Source: Acridotheres tristis
Lineage: Eukaryota > Chordata > Aves > Passeriformes > Sturnidae
Reading direction: 5' to 3'
DNA length: 64,000 bases
Assembly (NCBI GenBank): GCA_037013685.1
Contig: CM072885.1
Location: 70,535,785-70,599,784, forward strand
The notes below the pieces were generated by a model that made no database searches, was not told the DNA's origin, and saw only the letters and a program-made list of their open reading frames with translations. Positions 13,001 to 26,155 of this stretch are shown piece by piece (position 1 is the first letter of the stretch; the number at the start of each line of letters is the position of its first letter). The translations under genes and the position numbers were made by a program.

Positions 13001-14710
13001 TAACACACAGAGATTCCTGGTCTGGTGCAAAACCACAGAGTCCTGATTACCTGGCTTTTTGCCATGGAGAATTGCCATGAGCCATAGCAGAGCTGGCTGT
13101 GCTGCAGAGATGTTGTGCCTTTCTCACCTGTCACTGGCTTCAGTGCCCAGGAACAGAACTGGGAGGCAACCACAAAGTCAATATTGTGTTTTTGTCTAAA
13201 GGAAGGAAAGAGGTGAGGAAACTCAGAACCAAAACCTGTTCCACCTATCTTCATACTTACTAAATGCAAATATTTGGGAATGAAAGGTGGGAACTGTTAA
13301 AAATGAGGCAATGATTGAGGGAAGAAGGTCCATGCTGGATTTCTAGCAAAACTCTCTTTAGAGGAAAAGTAGCTAGAACTAGCTTAATTTTTCATGTAGC
13401 CATTAACTTCTTTAATGAGAATCTGCTGGAACAAAGATGCAGCTATTCCAGAGCCTGGCTGAGCATTGTTATTGCATTTAAAACCCAAGTGTGCTTTTAA
13501 CTTTGCAGCCTGTGATGAAAGAAAGTTGTTGCATCAGTGGGAGCTCCTGGCAATACTCAAGTTTCCCAGAGAAGAACTTGCCTTGGGTAATCTCACAGAA
13601 AAAGAAAGTGTCTGGGTGCCAAGGTCAGTGACAAGCTCAGGACACAAAATAAAAATCAACTGGGTCCGTTGTCTCCAGGATCCCAAGTGACATAAAGCAT
13701 CTTTCAAGAAGCCAGAATATTCTTGTCCCACTGGGAAACCAGCTCTGCCCTGTTTTGCTGCTTATTTTAGCTTTGGTCAGAGATGTGAAAAGGCACGGGG
13801 TGGTGCTCACTCCTCCTGGCAGTTTCTAGTGGCAGGGTTTTATTTTCACCATGTACACTCCCTGAGGGACAGAGACACCATCCATGGGTGCTGGGAATTG
13901 CTTGGGACAAGAAATGCCTTGGAAGCAGCCAATGGTGTGTGTGTGTATCCATTTCAACAAGAATTAAATATCAGTGCATGAAGAAGGCCATTCCCATTTT
14001 GACTTTGATTTAGACTCTGGAGGTATTCTTAAAAAAATGTAATTTCTGCAGAATGCTTTCTGCAAGCCTCAAAATGTGCTGTGGGATGAAGATATTGCCT
14101 TATTTACTCCAGACTCACCTTAACCTTGCCCCAATTTTACACAGTCCTTTTGTATTTTGCCGTTAGAGATGCTAAGCCATTAGTGTGACTATCCTGTTGT
14201 ACTAACCTGAAATTATGAAATTAAATGTTCATGAATTTGGCTGCACTTCCTTGCTCCTTGAATGTGGACAGTTCAATACAATTTCTAAGCTGCACATGCT
14301 TGCAGCCTGGGGGCTGTGAGTCATGTTTGCTTTAAAAGAGGCAGCACTCCCAGACTGTCACTCACCTGGGTTATTAGAAACAGAGCACTTTTAAGAATTA
14401 TTCTGCCACCTCCTCACCTCTAAATTTAGCTGGTGTGCGTGGGTCTTAAGCGATGTAGCTAGTCTGAGAAGAGGTCTCATTCCAAATAATCAATTAAAAA
14501 TCCATCATTTTAAGAACTATGCAGGCCTCAGGCCAAATGCATCTTGGGTGTAATACCTTTGACTGTTTAATGCTGGTATTAATTATTTGTATTGCAGCTG
14601 CAGATCTTAACTCAGAATGAAATTTCTCTGCACTACCCAGTAGCAAGTCCCGTTCCAAAGAGTGCACTATTTAAGCAGGCATGATGGACAAAGAGCAGCA
14701 GCAGAAAATC
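10067..14710. other. intergenic sequence
   Basis: No gene is recognised. It includes a T27 run at 10495-10521 and a possible MIR tail near 12096-12165. The rest is unique, with stop-rich frames of up to 97 codons and no recognisable product. Confidence 0.6.
10495..10521 (+). repeat. poly(T) run, T27
   Basis: Uninterrupted run of 27 T, with more T-rich sequence on both sides. It could be the reverse-strand tail of a degraded retroposed sequence, but nothing recognisable lies beside it. Confidence 0.9.
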
Positions 14711-14816
14711 ATCATTATTCCCTGCTTCACGGATGGGGAAACTGAAAGACAGATTCAATGACCTGCCAAGGGTCACATAGGAAAAGGACTAATTCATAAA
14801 TCCCACTACAAGGTCT
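14711..14816 (+). mobile_element. ancient MIR-family SINE remnant
   Basis: The segment follows the 3' half of the MIR consensus: ATCATTATTCCC, a TTCACGGATGGGGAAACTGA block (MIR: TTTACAGATGAGGAAACTGA), a diverged CACAGAGAGG-like part, then GACCTGCCAAGGGTCACATAG (MIR: GACTTGCCCAAGGTCACACAG) and a weak match to the TGGGATTTGAACCCAGGTCTT region. MIRs are tRNA-derived SINEs that spread before the mammal-reptile split and are sparse and heavily decayed in birds. This copy lacks the tRNA-like head. Confidence 0.78.
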
Positions 14817-16182
14817 TAAACCACGAGATTTCCTCTCATTCTTTAATCAATAATAAAACACCACAGATGTCTAAGAATCTAATATCTGCCAAACTGCTCC
14901 AAGGTCTATAGGCATGATACAATTAATTTCCATTAAGAAGAATGTGATGTGAGGGCACTCTGTACTGACCAGAAAAGTAGGCCTTGCAGACTCTGCAGTT
15001 TTTAAATACCGTTTTAATAGACAGTATAAAAATCAGGGATAGTCTCATTAAAATAAAAATATGGGCAAACAGTTGCCAAACCTTTGACCCAAGTTAAAAC
15101 CAAAGGAACCGATTAAGGAAGTGAACCAATGTTTTAAAAGAAATCAGGTCTGGAAAAAGCAAAGTCTTTAAGTGAAAATGTTGATAATAGATTTTTCCCT
15201 TTCTGAATGAGGATTGTTTCTCAGTGTTGCTTGTGTTGTTGCTTGACCTTTAGGGCTGTACTCAGCCACATTTTTTTAACTCCTTCCTCGCCTGCTAGCA
15301 CAAAGGATTACCAAGAGACACTCTCAGAGATTCACCTGCCTGAAGGACTCGGATTTCAGGAAGAACATGGAGCATCAAAGAACTTGCAACACGATCACAA
15401 GCATCAGCAATGCTGAGCTGCATGAGAAAACAGCTGCAGGTTGTTGTCCTACACACATTCAAGGAAGAAGTTGAGCACTGTGGGAAAAGTTCACCTCACT
15501 CAGCTCCCATAAGGCCAACACAGGGAGCTGCCATAAATACCTCAACTCCTTCTATCCAAATCCCTCTGCAGCTTATTTCATGTATTTCCACAAATGTAAC
15601 AGGAATCATCACTGGGTTGTGCAATACATAATCAGATTTTACCAGGTATAACTTACAAATCGTCCCATCACCCTCTCTTAGTGTTTGCTAAACGGGTAGG
15701 AAAAACAAAATTGAAAAAAATGATTACTGCTCCAATAAGCCTGAATGTTGCAGTGAGTTATGGTCATGTCTATGTTTTTGTGCAATGTACACATTACTGA
15801 CATTAATGAAAATGCACAGTTAAGCACATATATCCATTTTTAGGTGTGTGACAGGTTTGACTTTTATTTTATGCTTTTGAAGCAGGTAGCTAAACTAGAA
15901 CCTGTAGCTACTGCTCCAGTTAAAAAATCAAACAACAGTACTCATGTTATTTTAATACAGCATGCTACACTTAGAGCATTGATACTGCCAAAAAAAAAAA
16001 AAAAAGGAAAAAAAAAGAAATTAAACTTGTTTCTTTGCAGCCGGTCTTAAACCTCCAACATCCTCAGTGCATAAATCAAACTGACAAAATGTTAAGAAAA
16101 TCTTTGGCTAGCAGATTTTAACCACCATTTTGGAGAAATGGAGAAATTCTGGTTTAACCATTCTTTCTGCAGAAAGACATTG
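14817..16182. other. intergenic sequence
   Basis: Unique AT-rich sequence with an interrupted A-rich run near 15990-16020. The open frames (68-73 codons) have no known character. Nothing else is supportable. Confidence 0.6.
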
Positions 16183-16437
16183 CAATACAATACAATACAG
16201 TACAATACAATACAACACAATACAGTACAATACAATACAATACAGTACAATACAATACAACACAATACAGTACAATACAATACAATACAGTACAATACAA
16301 TACAATACAACACAATACAGTACAATACAATACAATACAGTACAATACAATACAACACAATACAGTACAATACAATACAATACAATACAATACAATACAA
16401 CACAATACAATACAGTACAATATAATACAATACAACA
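16183..16437 (+). repeat. TACAA pentanucleotide array with higher-order structure
   Basis: About 255 bp of pentamers based on TACAA, with two recurrent variants, TACAG and CACAA. They are not scattered: the array reads mostly as alternating blocks of TACAG-(TACAA)3-CACAA (25 bp) and TACAG-(TACAA)3 (20 bp). That gives a 45-bp higher-order unit seen about three to four times, before decaying into plain TACAA copies at the right end. Because 5 is not a multiple of 3 and the unit yields no stop codon, several frames on both strands stay open and give repetitive 94-147-codon frames with no coding meaning. Confidence 0.97.
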
Positions 16438-19400
16438 CTATTTTCCTTCCTTGCAGTGCTGCACAATGAACTTTGATTCTCTAAGAAATTTGCACAGGGA
16501 ACCACCCACTGTTCTTTGTTAAAACTGTTGCACAAAAGTGCAGAAGTGAAAAATCGAGTTCACTGCTTTATCAGAGGTGCCAAATTTACTGGCTGGCACG
16601 GACTAACTAGCTGGAAACTTTGGCCCATCAGTGTTTATTCTGATAAGTTATCTCCAGCTGTTGTAGGGTAAAGTTCTTAGAAAACAGATGCCATTGCTGC
16701 TTTTTGCACTTGTGAGTGGTGAGCTGCAGATAGGCCCTACTCATTCACCATCACTCTTAAACTTCTTCATCAACAGGAAAATTCAGGTTTAAAGGTGGTG
16801 CCACTACTTGTGACTGTGGTTATTTTTCAAAACATTGAGGATGTGTGAAATCCTTGTGTGTCACTTTGAGCCATGTCCCAAAAAATTAGAAAAAAAAATG
16901 TTGGGTTCCATAGGACTTGGATTGGGTCTGTTGCAGTGGAAGAAACAAATCAACTACATTTATTTCTGCAAGAACAGTAGGCAGAAAACCTTGAATTCAA
17001 GTCAGTATAGCTCATTAAGCAATATTTTAGGTATTTCTGAACATATTGTAGAAGGTCATGAAGCTTTATAGGTGGTTTGTTTATTCAATAAAATTTAGTG
17101 ATGGAAGGAAACTCACACTGCTCCTCATGGAATTAATGGAATGTCCACAGGTTTGAACAGCATCCTCTGTGGAAGGCCAGTAGCAGAAAAACTGAATTCA
17201 GGCAAATCAGGCCACTCTAATGTGCCCCTGACCTCCCTTATGTAGCATTAATATCAATTTATCTGCCTTGTCAAGGGAAGAGCAGAGGGAATACTGAGAG
17301 GCAAGAATGAGTGATAAGAGTCCCTGAACTGGTTTCAAAAGTAGAGAGGGCACAGTTTCAGAGAGGCTTTTCAGAGGCTGCAGCTGCAATTTCAGAATTA
17401 AATGACTGAAGTAACTTCATGAAAGTCTTAAAGAAAACGTGAATGAAATGTATTGGTGAATATATTTAAAATCTAAGAATTTGGGGCTGGAATTTGCCCT
17501 TGGCCTGGAAGGTTATGCAGGGCAGCTAAAGAGATTCACTTGTGCTGCTGAGCAGCTCTTGGTTTTGGCTGCTCTGGATTGGGAAGGCAATGAAGTGTCT
17601 GAGTGTGTCATGCAGTGAAATATTACCAGGAAAAAAAAATGGTCAAAGGATGGAAAAAATCTACACTTCCAAACCAAGGATAAACACTTAACTCTGTTAA
17701 AAGTTAATTAAGTATGTTAGAAAGTTAAGAGGAAAATTCTGCAGTCTTGCCCGAGGAACAGTCAGTTCTAGTTCAAGGAAAAGACAGAATTTGGCTTCCA
17801 TCCTTCACCTGAAGCTTCCTCTCTGAAAGGCTTCTCTCACCTCCTCTTGCAGATCATTCAGGTCATGGCTGGGGGAAGAGTCCAGGCTGTGTGATCTGCA
17901 CACTCTGGGAGACTTTTGCCAGGGCAGTGTGACATGCACTGGGAGCAGGTGGCATGTCAGGGATCTTTGCTTTGATCTTTTCTTAGGATGCAGTCAAGGA
18001 CATTTCTCCAGCTCTCTTCAACCTCTAATACCATGAAAGTCCTTGTCTCTACAAGAAAGTAATTTTTCTTGTATTTTTCTTGTATGAAGGCAGTTAATGC
18101 TACCATTGGAGACCAACATTGCCTTTTGCAAACAGGCACCTGCATGGAAATTAGGATAAGTTGAAAAGCACCAAGAGTCCAATTCCAAATAGTCTTGGTG
18201 CAGCTACCAGGGTGGGAAGCCAATCTTCCAAAGAAAGTGGAAAAATCCTAATGTTCTTCAAGTGGGAAGATGCTCACTTTTCTTTTAGGAGCCCTTTCTC
18301 ATTCTCTCTTGCTGCACAGCTCCTACACTCATTCTATACATACACATATATTGATGATTTAATAGAGCTACTCTCAAAGACACATCTTCCCCTCAGCTTC
18401 AGTACACACAAATACAGAGTATAATGCCTTCTGCCATAGGAAAGTGGCTCGTTCCTGCTGGAAGAATGCAAGGTTACTGCTTTGCCATCCCTCCCATGTA
18501 AGGAGGAGGCACAGACAGGGCTTTTCATGGCTCAGAAAAGCAAATTTGCACCATGAGGAAGCGACCTGCCTCAGCTCTGTAACATCTCCCATGGTGAGGA
18601 CTTCTCTCCAGCTCTCAGCTGAACACTCCTTGTCAGACTGCTGGAGATGGGAATATAAAAGGGGTGAATTCAAGGTCTTTTCCTGCTGCATGGTAAAATG
18701 AGGCTCTGTTCCTCCTGCTTGCCTTCACCCCAGGCAAGGCAGTGGATACCTTCCCTGCAGAAGGGCACAGGGAAGCATTTCAGAGTTCCTGTGTGCAGTG
18801 AAAACAGGTAAGAAAAAACCTGGCTTAAGTGTGAAAAGACAGATTATAGCAAAGAAAAAACAACAACCCAACAAAAACTTGCACAGCTCCCAGAATTATG
18901 TTATTGGGGATGCTATTTGTCATCTGCTGTGTAACAGAGCATACATTTTGAAACAGGCTGGCAATTCCATTTCATTCACTCTTCTCTTTCCTATTCCACA
19001 AGTGTCATTGAAGGTAAGGAGCAAAGTCACCCTCTTCATGAATTTCTCATACTGAAATGCTCTCCTGAGGATTGTTATCCTGCTGCTATGTGATCTAGTC
19101 TGGAAGGCTGCATGTACCAAATTAAAGAGGACTCTATGAATCAAAGCTGAGAGACTTGGTGCTGAGATATTTAATGAGCACAAGAGCACAAGGCCCAGTC
19201 CTGCTCCCACAGAAATGAGCAGCAAGGGTCTGATTCTGATTTTGCTGATCCAGCTATAAATCAAGAGCAACTTCACTGAAGTACACATGAGTAAAAAGTG
19301 AACAAGCAGTCTTTCAGCCACTAAATTCCCAGCATATCATGCACTGTATTTTGTACAAAACATTGTCCCAGCTTGACTTTGCCTGCATGGCCATCCTGGG

Positions 19401-22400
19401 ACAAAACTGTAAAGATATATTCAAAGTGTGTCTTCAGAGAAAAACAGTTATGATCCAGCAGAAGAGTGGGTTAGCAGAGCCCACTGAGCCCCCACCAACT
19501 GCCCAGCTGAATTAAAAAGAAACAGGGAGCCTCTCAGAGTCTCAGCTAAGCAAGTGTACTTCTCTTCCCCTGCTCTACTTCAGATCCTCCTGAGTCCTGA
19601 GCTGGAGGCAGGTTTTGATGACCAGGTACCTGTTAAAGAGATTCCATAAAATTTTATGTGTTTATGAGCACTCTTTATTCAAGCAATATTGACAGTGCAG
19701 CTGAAAATCGCTTTGTATTTTGAGACTTAAAACAGCAGAGAGCATCAAGCTAAGCCACAATGTGTTGCAAGAGACAAAAGATTTTCAGCAGGACTAGTTA
19801 GGATTGCAATGGCAAGGAAATTAATTACTTGCAGCAGAGTCTAACAGAGAAACACTTGTTATAGTGGCTTGGAGGGGAAAAATATAATTGGTATTTTTGT
19901 TAAGGCATGGTATCCATCAGAATAGCAAGGCTGAAGCTTTGAGAAAAGAAATTGCCCATATTTTCCAGAGGAATATATTTTTTTGTGATGTTCTTCTGAA
20001 CAGGATTGCACCAAAGATCATCACTACCGAAGAGAATAATTGAACCCCCATCTTATCACCTTTTTGTCTTTTTAATGAGAATTGCCTGGCAAAGAACCAT
20101 ACACTGGGTCACAACACTGCCCAAAGAGGATTTGTGTTTGAGGAGTGACTGAGTATGTATTTGCAGCCTATTATTACTGAGCATTATAAGGACCACAAAA
20201 TGAAAAATGGTCCCTGTCCCAATTAACTTTTAACTCCATTACACAACTCCTTTTTTCTACAAGCTAAAAGATGGAGTAAGACACAGACTCTTGTCTTGCT
20301 ACCGTGGCTTGTTTGTTTTTATTTCCCATCCCAGGGCTTTAGGGAGTGTTTCTGCTAAGTATTTCTGCAGCTGTTCAAAAGCAATCTTACTGCACAATAC
20401 AGTATCTGAATAATTGTCTCGAGTGACTATTAAAGTCTGCTGCTGTCCCATAAAACCACGAGGAGTAATCTTGCACCACAGCAGAAAATATCCAAGAGCC
20501 AACCCTGTGGAGTGTCATTTCTGTTAGGAGACAGCTACTGCAGCTGAGTGGAGATTCAGGAAGGCAGAGGGAGCACAGGGAAGGCTCTACACCTTCAATT
20601 GCTTCTTTCCTTGCTGACTAAGCAAAGCTGCTGATTGTTAAATATTGAATTGTCTGTATTCATCCCTGGCCAAGTGAAGTCAATGGAGACAGGGAGGAGG
20701 ACTTTAACCTGTTACACATGGAATGTTTGTCTTCCCCTTTGCCTCTCTGTCTCTCCTTAAAGCTTTTTATACGCTGCACTAAAGCAACCCCTTTAAAGCC
20801 TAATGTATGGTAATACAGTTTAATTGTGCTTGGTTGGGCTGTTGGGGATAAAACGAGCTGGTTCCAAATAATTTTGCTGACTCTAAGCTTGGCTCTGTAC
20901 AGAAAGCTAGAGGAGGGGAGATTACCAATAAAAATAGCTGTGCCACCTGGGGAAGCTCTGCATACTGCAAAGGTACTGTTAGAATAGGCCCTATAATTGC
21001 AGGTAATTGATTTTTCAAAACAGTAACTTTTGCCTCACACTGACTGCACAACCTGCCTCTTAACCCTTATGTAGGAACAGCTCACACACAGATGTGACTC
21101 CCAGACAAGCACCCTAGGGCACTCTTTTCTAACTTTGCAAAATCTCCTCACTTTGTACTCACTACCCAGCTCCTTTCAGCCTGGGAGTTGGACACAGCTG
21201 AATGGTGGAAGGCTCTCCAGGATCTCCTGTCCTCCTTTCCTGCAGGATGAACACAGACACCCCAAATTTGGGGGGCCTGTTTCTTCTCCCCACATCCTCT
21301 GATGCAGAACTTGCACTGAATCCCACGTACAGACACTGATACCTCCCTTTTGGAAGGACAAGTGATTGCCACTGATCAATATTTTGCTTACATGGAACAT
21401 TCAATTCTTTCAGATGGTTACTCCTCAAAAATAACCATCTGGGCAATAGTATCCCTCTCCTTCCCTGCCCTCAGCTCTCCCAGTCATCACCAAAATGCCA
21501 GGCAGAAGCTGCTCTGTTAGCTAAGCATGGCTGACATCCCATCAGTGATAGATATAGAGATAAATAAAGTGTTAAGAAACTCCAGTTTTAGATTACTAAT
21601 AATGTGCTACAGGACCTATTGACCTATTAGCCTATTGACATTCAACTGTGATACAAATCCAGTTAAGATTAACAGAAAGCAAAGGTTCAGACCATGCTAG
21701 AGTAGCATAGAAACCTCATGAGAAAATGAGCTTGCTTCAATCCACAGGGCCAATAAATAAATAGGTACATGTACATAAAAGTAGTACAATGCAGGATCTG
21801 GAAGACCTTCAGAAACTTGAGCAATTTATCTATAGACATACAAGGTCTGTCTGTTTACAGATATTTCCAATAACTGTAAAGCTTTTGCTTGTTTACTTAC
21901 AGAAGTATCTTGTCTGCAGAGATAAGTCAGCAACTTCTTGCTAGGTACTTTTTATCATCTCTGGCTTCTCAATAGCTCACTCAAACCTTCTGTGTGCAGT
22001 TGGAGTGTCCCTGTGGCAAGAAATCTTCCACTCTGGTCTCCAGCTTTATAATTTCCATGTGTCTCTGGAGCAGAGAACTACTACAATAACAAGTGAAACC
22101 CACTGGACTCTTATGATCAAAACCTCAATGTCTTAAAAATCATTTTGCTCCCTACACTCTGTCATTTCAATCTGTGAAGTGAAATTTGAAAAGCATTTTG
22201 CTTTTTAGTGAATACTTTCTCCTTCTGCTACTTCAGTGTTATTTTAAAGGATCAGATTTTGTTCTGTGAGCTGTCTGTGAGCTGTCTGGAATAATGTTCA
22301 ACAAATAAGCCTCTCGTTGCATTAGTTTAAAAGAAAGTTACTATGGTGGCTACAAAATCTGTTTTATGGGCATATATTATCTTTCTTATGTTCTTTAATA

Positions 22401-24237
22401 GTAATAATATCTTGCTTTCCTAATCAAAACAACTGTACAGCTCCAATATCACAAAAGCTGAGTGAAGCTCTTCAGTTCAGCACGGGGCTTTAAACACCTC
22501 ACCTAAGCACACATGCATTACTGCCAGCTGCAAAGGTGGTTCTGTGCTGCAGACTTAATTTCAGAAACAAGGTAGCTGTTGCAGGATTTTTATGCAAAGA
22601 AAAAGGAATCAAGGCAAAAAAAAAAACAACCTACCATGTATAGACCTACTAAAAATCTTTTCCTATGTGCTTGCCAATACCTTTTTGAGTTGTTCCTCAA
22701 ATGAGACATCACACTGGCAGGGCACAGATTACAGATCATTTTCCTGTGTTGTACTATTTCTTATGATTGCTCTGCACCTGACTTCTGATCTGGAAGATTT
22801 TAAGCAACTTTAGATGGTAACTTGATAATGATCAGTAATGAGCCTTGTGGGGGTCTCTGCACAATGTATAAACGATGTGGAACTGGCCATATAACCACTC
22901 ACTGCTGTGCTTTGTAGAGTTTGTATCTTTTTCTCTCACTGCCTGTTGGTCACCACCCACTGTGACTGGCCACTTCAATCATTTACTGATGTTTCTGTCT
23001 CACAAGGGGGCATCTGGAATTCTGAAAAAAAAAAGGCAAATTCCAATACTGAGAACTGTTGTCCTCTAAACAGTGGCATGGATAAAAGATTGGATGGGCA
23101 CTGCTCTTTTGGTGTCAGAAGCTCCACCAAAAGGCAACTTATGCCAGAGAAGCCTCACTCAGCTATCCCAGCAGGAAAAATTCCCAAAGGAACAATGATC
23201 CTTTCTTGCTGTTTTTGAAGCAGTTCCCCAAAGAAACCAGACAGCAGCTTGAGATCTTATGAGCAAGTGTGTGAATCACAGGGAAATTACCCAGGTGTCA
23301 ACATTTGATATAGTGAAAGTGCTTCCTAACCACAAGATGCAGGTTTTAATAGAGTAGCACAAAAAATGACTCCCGTCCATCATCCTAAACATTTTTGTAA
23401 CACTTTTCTTGTGGTATTTAAACAGCATTTCAGATTTTAAGTTAAAATATGGATTGGAACTTAGCGTTATTTCATGAAGCAGGCATAATTTGCCAGTTTT
23501 ACTTGAAGAAAAAAGATTATTTATATTATCAAGGAGGTGGTAAACTCAAGCTTGAGGTGTGGTGAAAATGCATAGTTGGTACCTTCTTTACCACTTCAAT
23601 TATGGTGAATAAATGGAGCCAGAGAAGGAGACAGGACAGAACAAGTCTGATCAATACTTGCCTCTCTTTTGCCCTCCCTGCAGTTAAAAGAGAATGACTG
23701 CACTTATCTGGCCTTCTTGGGGAGTATCCATTCCTTGCTGGAGGTTAAATGAAAAACTCTTTTATTCCTACTTTTATGCTGACCCTAAGCTCGTGTCCTG
23801 ATTCTACTGGCTCTGGCTACACAGATAGTTCTTCAAGTGGATGGGAAAATTGTCATGAAAAAGGGTTGGTGACATGAATGAGCTTTGTAAGATCAGTATA
23901 ACCCTGGGCTCTGGGTTATATGGCATCCCTGATTTACAGGAGTATTCCCATTAGTATCCAAGGGACAATTCACACGAGTGAGAACTGTGGGAATGGGCCC
24001 CTCAGGAGCAACTACCACCAAAATTATGTATCCAACCTCCCTCAGATCACAGCGGTTCCCAAATGTTCTACAGGCACTTTATGCTGCAGAGAAGAAAACA
24101 GACCTTGGGCACAAGTTCACTTCTGCTTTACAGACTGCAGCCCCACTTTGGCACTCTTCTTATTCCCTGCCCTCAAAGAGTCTTCCCTCTAAGAATCTGA
24201 ACCTTTTAAGTGCTTCAGGGTCTGCAAGAAATCTTGG
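16438..24237. other. intergenic sequence, no gene recognised
   Basis: Nearly 8 kb of mostly unique sequence without an identifiable exon, RNA gene or transposon. Open frames on both strands (up to 133 codons, at 18920-19321 on the minus strand) have no recognisable motifs. In mammals SLC15A5 lies on this side of MGST1, but no membrane-transporter exon could be identified. Confidence 0.55.
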
Positions 24238-24498
24238 CTTCTCTCATTTCTTTCTTTTTCCCTCCTCTAGCTTTCTTTTTTTCCTCCTTTATTTCTTTTT
24301 ATTTCCTTTTAAAAATATTTTCTTTTTTTTAGTCCCTCTTTTCTTTTTCTCCTTTCTCTTATCTTCTGTTGCCTTCTCCTTCCCTTTTTGTTTAAATATT
24401 TTCTCTCTTTTCTATTTTTCCCACTTTTTTTTTTTTTAATTCTTTCTCTTTTCTCCTTTCTTCTTTTTCATCTCTTCCTGTCCTTCTCCCTTCCTCCT
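24238..24498 (+). repeat. polypyrimidine (T/C-rich) tract
   Basis: About 260 bases almost entirely of T and C, broken by a few short A-containing steps. Such strongly strand-biased pyrimidine tracts are prone to slippage and can form triplex (H-DNA) structures. The 153-codon frame running into it is a product of the composition (runs of Phe, Leu, Ser) and is not called as a gene. Confidence 0.9.
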
Positions 24499-25640
24499 AA
24501 TATTCTGTCTCAGAATTAGGGGTAGGAAAAAAATTAACAAGGTGTTTGCCTCAAAATTCAAAGACTGGGAGTATAGCAGCTTTCCCAGTTTTAGAAATGC
24601 TTTTAAGAAGTCACATAAATCAACCTGAATTTCCAGAATCTGAAAAACTGAAATGTAAAATCCAAAGGAAAGCATGGAAGTAGTAGAATTTCTACATGCA
24701 TTTAAGCTTCTTTTTATAGCCTACCTACAATGAATGAAAATCACCTTTTTTCCTGGTTTTCTGTTGTTTCCAAGTGTAGTTCTGAGAACTTGTTTAAATC
24801 AATTACCAGCTTTTCTTCTCAAGTATAATAATAATGTGTGTTTAGTTTTACTCTTAACTTAATAGGTTTACATGCTTTTTAAACTGCCTGCGAGTAAGGA
24901 TTAGAATGCCAAACAAACACAAAGGTGGCAATAGAAGATAATTACAGTTTTATTTCAGTTGCACCATGTGATTATGAGATGTGTTAGGTGTGGTTAGAAA
25001 ACTACGAAGATACAATTCCTGCCTTGAACTAAAGCATGAGCTGCAGAAATTCTTCCATGTTTTTTGAAATAAATCCATTCCCTGGGATGGATCTATGCTC
25101 CTGTGAGGTTTTTTTTTGTTGACTTCAGCAGAAACACTGTTTGCTGTGCTCTTAGTGAGAATGAAGGTTGTTGAACCCAACTCCTCCCAACATTTCAAAA
25201 CAGTTCTGATACTGCAGCTCCTGCTCAAATGAGTTTTGCTGTGTTTTATGATTTTAAGAAGAGTTACACAGGAATTTGATATAACATGACAGGACATGAC
25301 ATGAAGCACAGAATAACATCAGTGAACACTGAATATATGCACCTAAGAGAAGAGATTTTTCTGTAAGAATGCAGCTTTAAAAACTGTAACCCTTCCTGAC
25401 CGTGTACATGTCTTTAGGATTAGTTTTCAAACCTTTGCTGGCCATCTGAGTACATTTCTCTCTATCTTTTTTCAGTCTTGCTTATCATGAGCTGCTTAGT
25501 CACAAGCATTGCTCCTGTTGAGTGAATAGCATCGTTCTCCCTGGAGAACCCCTGGGAAGCTCAGCCACCAGGTTCCCTCTGTTCAGCACTTCACAGCACA
25601 CTGGTAGAAGTGTGTGGCCAACTGCAGAGTTCCTTAATTT
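24499..25640. other. intergenic sequence
   Basis: No gene or transposon is recognised. It ends at the four bases ATTT that form the left copy of the target duplication of the neighbouring LTR. Confidence 0.6.
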
Positions 25641-26155
25641 TGTGAAAAACGAGGTTCACTTTGCTGGTAAATTTTAAATGGTTTAATAAAAGACAGTAAG
25701 AGACAAACAATAAAGGAAAAGGTTATAGGTCGGGTGCTTGACATTCAGCCACGAGCACAGCACTAACTCAGAGAACACCTCTTTAAATGCATCAACATGT
25801 TGCATATTCATAGATCTTCGTGCATTATTCAAAATCACACCCCCACCACCCTGTAAATCAACATTTTTAAATTTCTCCTTGTGGCTCCCTGATAAGATCA
25901 ATAAATTCCTTCCCTGGGGTTCTGGTGTCCAATAATCCAAGAATGTGAAGAATTTCCTGTTTATCTTTTTTACCTTTCTCTGAGTTAGTTACATGAAGCT
26001 TGTTAGTTACAGAAGCTTTTTACATCACCATGTTATAGTCCAAGAAGCAAAACTAAAAGAAACTATACTCATACACCAAAGTTTTCCAACATTATACACA
26101 TAGCATTCATTTTAATATTTGCGAAAAGTCAATAATACAACATGTACTTATAACA
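25641..26155 (-). mobile_element. solo endogenous-retrovirus LTR, minus strand
   Basis: On the minus strand the element begins TGTTATAAGTACATG (at 26155) and ends CTCGTTTTTCACA (at 25641), giving the TG...CA termini of an LTR of about 515 bp. A polyadenylation-type ATTAAA lies near its 3' end (complement of 25682-25687), shortly after a CCTATAACC stretch. The flanks carry the same 4 bases, ATTT, at 25637-25640 and 26156-26159, fitting an integrase target duplication. No internal viral coding sequence is attached, so this is a solo LTR left by recombination. The 85-codon frame inside is incidental. The family is not named with certainty. Confidence 0.8.

Noticed and set aside
16092..16535. Open frames of 94-147 codons on both strands over the pentanucleotide array
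   Set aside because: A stop-free 5-bp repeat keeps several frames open; the products are monotonous repeats.
23978..24439. 153-codon plus-strand frame
   Set aside because: Its second half is a Phe/Ser/Leu translation of the polypyrimidine tract.
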